64,000 nt of DNA from Histoplasma ohiense (taxonomy: Eukaryota > Ascomycota > Eurotiomycetes > Onygenales > Ajellomycetaceae), in NCBI GenBank assembly GCA_017607445.1, contig JAEVHH010000005.1, positions 811,001 to 875,000 of the forward strand, given 5' to 3'. The position numbers were made by a program, and so were the translations under genes. Below, piece by piece: positions 55,063 to 64,000 of the stretch. Below the pieces are notes generated by a model that saw only the letters and a program-made list of their open reading frames with translations, made no database searches and had not been told where the DNA came from. Each line of letters starts with the position of its first letter. Position 1 is the first letter of the stretch.

Positions 55063-58000
55063 CGCCAGGACAAAAGAGGAAGATACGAACGTCCAGAAGT
55101 TTTTTAGGTCTTCTAGTTGCTAATAAAGTCATCTTACTCGACGGAGATACTCAAACTGTGCGCAGTGATTCTCCCACCGAAACGTCAGACAGTATCCAGG
55201 CGCATCCCGTCGGCAAGGCGAAAGTGAGAGCATTTTTCAAAAGAAAAAGTTCTAGCCTTCTCTCTCTGCTAAAGACTCGAGGAAGTGGTGGTACGGATCA
55301 TCTATCTTCATATCCATTTTGTGCTGGTGCTGACAGTGAGTTAGATCGCAAGGGCTTTCGATCCCTCACGCGAAGAGGCTTTTGGCAGGAGAGCCTGGGT
55401 AACCCAGGACGGGATCCCATTCCCTTTACTCAATCCACTACAGCCGATGAACTTGGGCAATTACATGTTGCTTCCAGTGAATTGGGGACCCGTAGTCCAG
55501 CTGCAACATCATTAAGCGAAGGATCTGCTAGGGTATTCTCGCAGTTAGCAGCTATATCACCATATGTTGACCGAGAGAAACCACGTCCCTGTCAAGAAAA
55601 TAACATGGATACTAACCAGACTCTTGACCGCACGGGAACCAATGACAAATATCCAGAACTCGGAGTTCGCCAGAGTCATTCGACATCTGGCCTGTCACAT
55701 TTGATATCCCGCAAATTCTCATTGACTTTCGGCCAGCCGACGGTAGTTCATCGTGCCAACCTACGGTCCAGGCCCGGAATTCCTACTATCCCTGGAGCTC
55801 CTGTTCTCTCCCCTTCCAATGCCACCCGATATTCAGACTCTCCGCATGAAAGGGAAAATGATTCTCATCCTTCCACCGCCACTCAAAGTGGGAGTGGCTC
55901 GTCTCCTCTCAGCCAGTCAACAAATCCCACATCTGACGGCTCACCTACTTTACTGCAGTTTATGAAACCGGTAAATATAGACACTAATAACCAAGCGCAA
56001 GTTCAAAGTGTTCTGGTCTCGGCTAGCCATAGAAAGGAATTGCGCCGTGATCACGAGGTACCACCTGTTGTTCCTTCAATATTAACAGTGGAGGCTACTG
56101 CAACAGCAAAAATATTTTTTGAAACGCATTTCAATACCATTTTCTCGGGCGAAACACCACGGACTAAACGACAACGCGAATTTGAGGAAAGATTATACTC
56201 ATTGCCCCTCACTTCAGAAGAGCGAGCAAAAGCCAGACAAGGATGGAACAGGCAAGAATCTGAGTACTTGCGCCAGGAGCGTGTCCTCAAATCTCGCTCC
56301 AATTTTCCCAGGAACGGCGAGAGCGTCTCTATTGCTGGCTACGAGGTCATTAAAATCCTCGGGAAAGGCAGTTTCGGAGTCGTGCGACTTGTTAAAGAAA
56401 GAAATACAGAGGTAACTCAAACCACGGCAGCAGAGTCCAGAAAATCATCTTCCAGGAGTGATTTGAGTTATATAAAAGCTAGCACGATCGACGTCTTGAG
56501 ATCTGCAGTGGATGGAAGAGGATCCCGTCGAAGAGATATAAGCAAAATGAAAAAAGAAGTGTACGCGATGAAAGTCATTCGGAAATCTGAAATGTTAAGA
56601 AATTGCCAAGAGGGGCATCTACGCGCTGAGAGAGATTTCCTTGTTGCCTCCGAAAAATCTAGATGGATTGTGCCACTCATTTCGAGCTTCCAGGATGTCA
56701 ATAATCTGTACCTTGTCATGGATTACATGGTTGGGGGGGACTTCCTGGGACTGCTTATTCGAAAAAATATCCTCTCTGAAGATGTCACCAGATGGTATGT
56801 GGCAGAGATGGTTCTTTGTATTGAAGAAGCTCATAGACTCCGGTGGATACATAGGGATGTGAAACCAGATAATTTTCTGATATCCGCATCTGGGCATCTG
56901 AAGATTTCCGACTTTGGCCTTGCTTTCGACGGTCATTGGTCCCACGACCAGTCATATTTCAATAATCACAGGCATTCTTTGCTTAAAAAACTGGGTATTC
57001 ATGTCGAAGGGGATTCCCAGGATCGGGAAGAATTTGCGAAGGCTGTGGAACGCCAGCGTGAGAAGGATCGAAGAAGGTCGTCTGTGAACTCTGGATCAAG
57101 TGAAGATTGCCCAGCCGAAATTTGGGGACCTGGCCTGAACGATGACATCTTGCGATGGAGAAACAGAAAGGAAAAGAGGAAGCTTGCTAGAAGCGTAGTG
57201 GGTACAAGTCAATACATGGCACCCGAAGTTATACGCGGCGATCTATATGACGGCAGGTGTGACTGGTGGAGTGTTGGCGTGATTCTCTATGAGGTAGTTA
57301 GGCTGCTTCCTCTTTACTTCTGGAAGGTTGTACTAACCGCTAATAGTGTTTATATGGGTTTACACCGTTTTCTGCAGAAACTCGCCATGACACCAAAGTT
57401 AAGATATTAGTAAGTTGAGCGAATTTTTCAATTTTCCAAAAAAAAAATAGAAAAAGAAAGAAAAAGCTTCTAATTTGTCTTAGAAACACGCCGAATCACT
57501 GTACTTTCCGCATGAAAAACCTTCGGACAGGCTTATTTCGGCTGAAGCAATCGACCTCATTGGACAAATGCTTCAGGAAAAGGAATACCGGCTTTGCTCA
57601 AGAAAATATATGCTGAATGACTATGTTCATTCAAAAAAACTTCCTGGTGGGCTCCTCAATTGGCCATCAGATAAGCAGAGCACGAATTATCAGGGGTACT
57701 ATGTTTATCCGGATGACGCTGGTGATATTAAAGAGCACCCTTTTTTCAAAGGCATTAGATGGGAAGAGCTCCATTATCGTAAGCCACCGTTTGTTCCAAA
57801 AGTAAAAAACTGGGAAGACACAAAATATTTCGAAGACGAAGATCCGATTAGCGATGTGGATGATGGATCAAGTTATGGGGATAATCACCCTGAAACCGAA
57901 GCTCCTGACCTGGTAGCCAATAACCCGGATTCAAGTCGCACGGTTCATGTGATGGATATCGGAGCCCAAACGGATGGCCCTCAAACTGCAAGCATGAAGG

Positions 58001-58245
58001 AAATATTGAAACAGAACGCAAGAGCTGGGTTAGAGGCTAATATGCAAGAAAAATGCCACAAGAAAAAGAAAGAGAAGAAGAGACCCAGAGACAAGATTTT
58101 GCGTGACGAAACGATTGGACGGCAGGCACTCAACTTGAGAAAGAGGGGAGCCTTTCTGGGGTATACATACCGAAGACCTAAAGATTTTCTACTTGGATTT
58201 GAGACCGATCGTGGGAGATCATTAATCGGCTATGGTGAGCGTTGA
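55059..58245 (+). CDS. AGC-group protein kinase of the NDR/LATS family
   Basis: Exons 55059-57293, 57347-57409 and 57484-58245 give 1019 residues. About 340 disordered N-terminal residues precede the NDR N-terminal region (TAKIFFETHFNTIFSG, REFEERLYSLPLTSEERAKA, RQESEYLRQERVLKSR), which in the family binds Mob proteins. The kinase core begins near 434 (ILGKGSFGVVRLVKE), with VYAMKVIRK, HRDVKPDNFL near 597 and SDFGLAFDG near 617. The long insert typical of NDR kinases follows, ending in basic RNRKEKRKLARS, then GTSQYMAPEV near 714. The C-terminal extension holds GAFLGYTYRRPK, the hydrophobic-motif region. The GTSQYMAPE loop differs from Cot1/Cbk1, so I favour a Ppk35- or Dbf2-like branch over the main morphogenesis kinase. 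Such kinases act in cytokinesis or polarity; the specific role is unknown. Confidence 0.88.
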
Positions 58246-59282
58246 ACTAAGATAGGACGGGCAATCAGTCTTTTTGCGAGATCTCAGCAGTGAGACGTTC
58301 TTTTTACCCCAGATTGTTGGGAATATTTCATCCTTTCATTGCCATAAGTCTGATTTTTTGCATTTTGTACAGTACAGTACAAACCACACCCCCGAGTTTG
58401 TTAGCCTACTTGATGCGAGCCCCTTATGTTGGCCGTCACTCGTTTGGCCAATACATTTAGCCCAATCATTATCTCCTCCACTCATTATCATGCATAGAAA
58501 CCAGAGAGTGATTTTATTTTTAGTTCAAATTTGGATAATTCAGAAGACACTCGCCGCTTGGCTACTGGCGTATTCGTAAAAGCTGTTAGATAGGTTTGGG
58601 ACCGAATTGAGTTGTGGTTCATATCAAGGATCTAAAGGATGTCTTTGTTGTCCTTGACCGTACCGTCCACGAAGATGTCATCCGCACCCCAGGGGCGATG
58701 AATTATATAAAATATGTATGGACAGCCGGCAAGTGGAAAGCTAGAGATGAAGAAAGCACCTTTCCCGTCTATGAACCCCTAGAAGACTTACGCCCAATTT
58801 ATGAACCCACATGGGGGAATCAAAAATCATGTAAAGAAGAGAAAACAAAAGTCGAAAATAACTAACGCCGCTGGGTATGTAGAGTGAGACGATACAACTG
58901 CAAAAATGCAAACGCAACTATTTCTGGAACAAAGTTAGAGGGAAAGTTAAGAGGGAGAGCGCCAATGACACAAGTATTTTGCATCACGCTGCTAGGAAAT
59001 GTTTAAGGGGGCAGAGATGAGGAGATTTGAAAAAGAAATGAGAAGTAATTGGTCATTCTCCAGGCTGGGATGGAGCAGAGGGATAGCAAAGCTGGAAAAA
59101 AGTTGATGGCACACTGAGTATTGAGCGAACACGAGAGGGTACAGATGTCGAGTGCTGGAGGATGCTTAGGTTGAAAAGTTGAATCTAGCCTTTTGAAGAG
59201 AGGAGTCCGACTTCTCGACTTGTTAGGGTGCATAAATGTCGACAAACCCAGGGAGCCAGAGTGAAGTATCTCACAATCGTTT
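58246..59282. other. Convergent intergenic region between the kinase and TAF1, with one possible exon
   Basis: Mostly 3' flank of two convergent genes. A coherent, charged open frame at 58614-58865 is described separately. Nothing else was recognised. Confidence 0.45.
58614..58865 (+). other. Protein-like open frame without a start codon (possible exon or gene fragment)
   Basis: The frame reads VVHIKDLKDVFVVLDRTVHE, then GAMNYIKYVWTAGKWKARDE and VYEPLEDLRPIYEPTWGN, ending in TAA. It looks compositionally like real protein but has no ATG near its start and an upstream TGA. An acceptor-like TTGAG lies just before it. The last codons of the kinase contain a GTGAGC donor-like site, so an alternative last exon is conceivable. 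A decayed gene is the other option. I do not recognise the family. Confidence 0.25.
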
Positions 59283-62200
59283 CTAGATCGCGGGAGGTGC
59301 GCCCATAGCAAATGCGGAACCGGCAAGGCCGTCTTCAGCTTTCATAGTACCGTTTAAAAGGGGACATAGCCTAGAGGGCGTCGATCGCCGTGATAAAGGG
59401 CCAGGTGTTAGTTTATATTTTTTCAACAAATATATATATATAATGTAGAAGCTTGACGAAATGGAAAGAGAAGGCGAATTAAAAGAGTTGTAGTGTTGGT
59501 GTACAAAGGGGCATGGACCTGTTGCAGTCCAGGATCATGAAAAAAGTTCTCCTTTCCGTGGGCCAAAGGGAAATTTAGGCATAGTGTTAATAAATCAAGT
59601 ATTGCGCGCACTTTTTGTTGGTTTTGATATGTCCGACCTGGCCGCAATTTGCGCATTTCCTTTGGGTGCCTCCTCCTTTGGGGACGGCGGTAGTGGGGGA
59701 ATTCGCACCCCCGGGTGACGCGACATCCGAGGTAATGCCTTTTTGTCTTTCGCGGGCATGACGGCGTTCCTTGTTACGTTGAAGGCGTTGAAGCTCGAAT
59801 TGCAACCTGCTACATATTAGCTTGTTGTGGAATAATTCTAGGGGTCAAACATGCAGAGTTTAATGCAAAAGTTCCAGAGTCTTTCCCCCAGGGTTAAACC
59901 AGAAGCATCAAGTAGGATAATGCAATTGCAACTAAGTTTAGCTCGGACAAGGGAGACTCCAGATCTGTTTTTCTTTTTCTTTCTGCATGGAACTATGGAC
60001 AGAACATACTGTTTCATCCGTCGGGCATCCGTTTCAGGATCCCCCGTCGGTTTAATATCCCCCAGTCTACAAACGTTAGCTTTATCGCTACAGCAACCGG
60101 GTAACGAGAATGCTCACATTAAGTTTCGCGCTTCGGCTTCATGTCGCTGCTTGACGTATTGCTTGATCACGCGCGGATCCTTCACGATTTCCTGCACTTC
60201 ATCATAACCACCTTTAGAGTTAGGTACTTTACGGGTAATTTTCATAACCTTGCCAGTATGGCTGGCCGTGCTCATGCGGCTGAATTGGCTGGTCGTCTCG
60301 TCGTCTCGTCGGCCTAACCCTGGCGTAGGTCGTTCTGACCTGGCCCTTGGCTTGGTAAATACCTCATCTGGCTCATCGCGGTCAAGGTCACTCTCCTCAT
60401 CTGAATGTTCGATCGTCGAGGATAAGCTTGTTTTTTGTGCTTCCCAGATACGTCGGATCGACTCTTCATAGGACTTTTGTTGTCGAGCAACATTATAGCT
60501 ATGACCGCCAAGCTCCTTAAGCCTTTGAGCATCGAGCTTATCTTCAACACTTTCTCCTATAGCCCTGAACCCTCCCTTCATGGAAGTCTTGATAAAGCTG
60601 AACCCTTCGCCTCGACCGGTAGGATCTCCTTCTCCGTGTAGCTGTAACATAGCCTTACCCTGGGTTGCAAGTAAGAAATTACGTGTCGTTTTCCAAGGAG
60701 CAAGCTGTTGTTCGGAACTCTCGCCTTCCTTCTCGTCGTCATCCGCATCATCTTCATCACGATCATAGCCAGCATCGTGAAGATGTTGCTGACCAACCTG
60801 CATAGCTTCGAGAAGGCAAATATCTTCTGGCTTAACATAGCCACGCAAAACATCCTCATCTGGGATAGGATCTCCAGGCTTCATTTCCCATTCTTTATGA
60901 TCCTTTGAAAATTGAAGGAATTCTTTCATTTTTTGTCGATTCTGCATGTCACTGGATTCAGGAAAATGTTCTGTGATGTCAGCGACACTGACTCTGTGCT
61001 TCTTGTTTCTTTTCAGTAGCCGGTAACAGATCATTTTCAAACGATTCTTCGAGGCCGTGGTTACTTTCCGCGAATGTGGCCCCGGAACATCGACCGAAGG
61101 GAACTGCTGTCCAACGACATATAGGTTCTCAATGTTCCTTATATAGTAACTCGAACCATCAATCCCAGTGCTGTTGCGGATTACAAGGAAATCTGTTGGT
61201 TTTGGTTCTTGCTGGAATACGGGGGCTCGAAACATTGCAGTCGTAATCGCGGCACTGGTTTCTCCCGGATCAATATGCCCGAATATGGAGAACGGACTTT
61301 TATCTTGGGGCAATAGTACAGCCGTTTCACCAATCTCCGCTTTGGGACGAGCAGGATCCTCCATATTCTTTCGTCGATAATAGTTGATCAAACGGCTGCC
61401 CATTCCGAAATTCGACATCATAGTTGGATGCTCTTCAGAATACTCCAGTAAAAGAACATTCGAATTATCGGAGAGAGATAGGGATTTTGTTGAGGTGTAC
61501 AAGGTTTTGACGTCCTTGCCCTTCTGATGCTTCCGTTTAATATGGAGAGGCTTTTTGAATGATATAGGTAAATTGGGGTAAAAGCTCAAACTCGGGCGAT
61601 GGAAAGATCGTGCCTCTTGTCTCGCGAGTTTCGTTTTGTAGTACGGCCATTGGAGGCGCACAGCTGGCAAACTGTGCTCAAGCGCCACACTCCCGAGAGT
61701 GCTTCTGACTTTGTTTTGATGGTTTTCTTTGAGCATATCGTAAGCATCGTCATTGGAGATATTATATCGTTTGATTAAACGCTTCGTAAAGCTCCCCGCA
61801 ATTTCATCCCGGTTCACAGTCCCCAACCGCTTGGGGGCTTGTAAAGCTGCTTCCGAAGGACGCTCATCAAGCAATAGATACGGGTCATTCAGGTCAATCT
61901 GTATCTTCTTCGCAAGCCTCGCAGTTTCACTTACTGGATCGTCAAACAAGGGCATATCGATCGGCATGCTTGATATGTAGTCCGCTGGTGATTTGTCCAG
62001 CCTACGCTTCTTAGTTGGGCGGTTGGTCTCAAACAGCCAGTCATCATCTTCCGCACCGGGTTGCTCATTGGGTTTGACTTCTACGACGGTTTTCATCTCC
62101 TCCTCCTCACTATCAGTAACTGGAGTCTTTATATCCCAATCGGCGCAAATAAATTGTAAGTCCTGCATAGTAATTCCACCGGGAAGCTCCTCGTCCAGGT

Positions 62201-63188
62201 CGCCATCAATATCCATATTATCACTTGAACCACCTGTTGCCTCGGCAGGAGGAGTAATAACGACAATGGAAGTATTCTCCAAATCCAACGCACGCTTCAG
62301 GGTTTGGCCAGTAGCACGAAATGCTCGTTCCTGGTCCTGAGCCAGTTCAAGATTAAGTTTTGTAGGAACAATTCGCTTCGGTGGCTTCAAGGGAGATTTC
62401 CCTATAAAATGTGACTTTTTCGGAGGTAGAAGCTCTAGAAATCGTGGCATAGCATTTCGGTCGAATTTGGGCCAAAGAGATGCCAAAAGTTCCTCGTGGT
62501 TCTCGGGTGGCGCAGGCGGATTGTCAGGTCCGTACGATGACATTGCAAAAAGTGCTTGTTGGAGTTGGTATTCTTTAAACGTTGCCGCATCCATATCTGT
62601 AGGAGCCATAACAGAGCCCCTATCCATTCCACGCGCAACCTCCGTTGTGTCATTCTCTTTGGTTGGAGACGCTACATCGAGAACGTCGAGAGAGGAAATA
62701 GCTTCAGATCCAATTGGTGGCAGTTCGTCATTCTGGTCGGCATGTCCACCTACAGGTGACGATGGGACATCCCCAAATAAATCGTCGAGCTCATCGCCCC
62801 CCGGGTGCTGGTCTAAGGCCCCTGCAGTCAGAATGCCTTCCATACCTTCCATCGCGCTCCGGTCGTCCTGAATCGACGCCTTTTTTCCATCCCCGTTCTC
62901 AAGGTTCGAAAACCCAAGCTCTTCTTCCGGAAGATCATCGTCATCGATATCCTCATAGTCCACCGCATCATCCGCCTTCTCTCCCGGTTCGAGTTCTCGT
63001 TGTAGAAAGTCGAATGAGGCTTCGTTTGTCGGCGCATTCATTTGGCGCATCACATTGTTGAAGTCCTCATCTTCAGACTCCACCACTTCGGAACCAGTTG
63101 CATGCGGCATTTTTGTTGACACTGGCTCGTTTGTCTTAGGCTTGTCAGAGGAAATCGCTTTCCGGGGAAATGTGGATTTAGTCGACAT
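59283..63188 (-). CDS. TAF1: TFIID subunit Taf1
   Basis: Taf1 is the largest TFIID subunit, a scaffold for TBP and core promoter recognition. Exons 63188-60118, 59806-59612 and 59370-59283 (minus) give 1117 residues. The acidic N-terminal part includes DEDFNNVMRQMNAPTNEASF and AVDYEDIDDDDLPEEELGFS, resembling a TBP-binding region. The central DUF3591 domain runs from about 400 to 900 (SLPAVRLQWPYYKTKLARQE, NYYRRKNMEDPARPK, FLVIRNSTGIDGSSYYIRNI, YGHDAGYDR-type acidic loop). The zinc knuckle CANCGQVGHIKTNKKLC takes its last Cys from the 88-nt last exon, which ends LLNGTMKAEDG and GAPPAI. No bromodomain is present, as in yeast Taf1. It is convergent with the kinase. Confidence 0.95.
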
Positions 63189-63517
63189 GAAGCGCGAGGA
63201 GATTCACGCGGGTTTGCCTTACTGGCAGGGAAAGACTGGTTAACATCGAGACCAAAATTTGTCACTGGATAGCGCTTTATGCCGCGATGTCCTTAGGTTG
63301 GAATAGAAGGGAGTATTGAACAGGAGTTGACCCGGACTTGGGGAGAATACAAAGGTGAGTGAGAGAGAGAGAGAAGGCAAAAGGCGGCGGAAATCTAGAT
63401 CACGTGATATTAAAAATTTTGGCCAGCGTTTTTGTAACTTTTCACTTCATTTTGAGTATAATCCGAGTTTTCACTTGAATATAATTACTAGTAATCTTCA
63501 AAGGACAATGTTGCTAA
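63189..63517. promoter_or_regulatory. TAF1 upstream region with E-box palindrome and GA repeat
   Basis: ATCACGTGAT at 63399-63408 is a 10-bp palindrome about 210 bp upstream of TAF1. A (GA)n run lies near 63357-63374. The region is also the 3' flank of the TGS1-type gene. Confidence 0.5.
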
Positions 63518-64000
63518 TCATTTCCATTTCTCATTAAAGCCTCCAGTGTAAATACATAGCGCCTTGCTTGCCCCATCCATACAATAGTGCATGACTAACG
63601 CTTTCTTCCTGTTGTCAACTATTGTAGCAAGCTGTTTCAGGTCAGATGTTCGGGGTAGGAACAGCGCCATATGTTCAGAGAATGCCGAAAACTCGGAATA
63701 GAGAGTACCAAGCGAGTATGGTTGCATAGTCGATAAGTCAAACACATCATCAGCGCGATATCCTGGGCCTGAGATAAAATAGTCAATACGACGGGTTCGG
63801 GAGGTTCCAGTAGAATGCAATAATCATTTGGCTTACCTCCCCAAGGCGGGCTGGCAAAAACGACGCTGTACGATGCCAATACACTCAATTGATGTTTGAT
63901 AATTTGCATACAATCACCCTCGAACCATGTAATTTTATCCTCCACGCCATACAATTTGGCATTATGTTTCGCACACTGGAGCACAGTAGGGTCTTTCTCA
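63518..64000 (-). CDS. TGS1: Trimethylguanosine synthase, Tgs1 type (3' part, cut by right edge)
   Basis: Tgs1 converts the m7G cap of snRNAs and snoRNAs to the trimethyl form. The visible exons are 64000-63837 and 63768-63518, joined by a 68-nt intron with a GTAAGC donor. The methyltransferase fold is recognisable: LQCAKHNAKLYGVEDKITWF, EGDCMQII, then SVVFASPPWGG, the catalytic loop, and GPGYRADDVFDL after the splice. The end (ALVMHYCMDGASKALCIYTG) is the usual C-terminus. The start lies outside the window, so total length is unknown. It lies 329 bp from the TAF1 start, in the same orientation. Confidence 0.88.

Overview
The window is nuclear DNA of a filamentous ascomycete (Pezizomycotina). 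The evidence is the gene structure: short introns, mostly 50-150 nt, with GTAAGT or GTATGT-type donors and CTAAC or CTGAC branch points; mitochondrial presequences on nuclear genes; a Usp1 septation-domain protein; a Heh1/Src1 inner nuclear membrane protein; and a 2139-residue fungal-type adenylate cyclase. Protein similarity as I remember it points to Eurotiomycetes, probably Onygenales, but that assignment is inference. There is no rRNA, tRNA, CRISPR array or intact transposon that I can support.

Layout: 1-1928 holds SEC31 (cut by the left edge) and an RRM protein, transcribed divergently. 2.3-10.1 kb is an unbroken run of five genes for mitochondrial proteins: a B12D/MLRQ (NDUFA4-like) subunit, COX12, the dicarboxylate carrier, mitochondrial PheRS and the GrpE factor Mge1. 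They are arranged as two divergent pairs plus MGE1, and three of them contain microexons of 13, 3 and 5 nt. 10.8-12.7 kb is the Usp1-domain gene. 12.75-21.1 kb is an 8.35-kb stretch with no recognisable gene. 21.1-34.4 kb holds a small Cys-rich protein, a calcipressin and adenylate cyclase. 35.8-42.4 kb holds HEH1/SRC1 and an aspartate aminotransferase. 44.5-53.3 kb holds a DJ-1/PfpI protein, then REV1 and an FPR3/FPR4-type nucleolar FKBP sharing a divergent promoter. 55-64 kb holds an NDR/LATS-family kinase, TAF1 and the 3' end of a TGS1-type cap methyltransferase.

How the genes relate: the respiratory and mitochondrial import genes at 2.3-10.1 kb may be co-regulated, since CCAAT boxes lie in the shared COX12 promoter. 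Calcipressin (calcineurin) and adenylate cyclase (cAMP/PKA) are neighbouring signalling regulators. The other genes are housekeeping genes for secretion, transcription initiation, RNA cap modification, translesion synthesis and nuclear envelope structure. Exon coordinates were derived by hand from frame continuity, splice consensus and family conservation; no transcripts were available.
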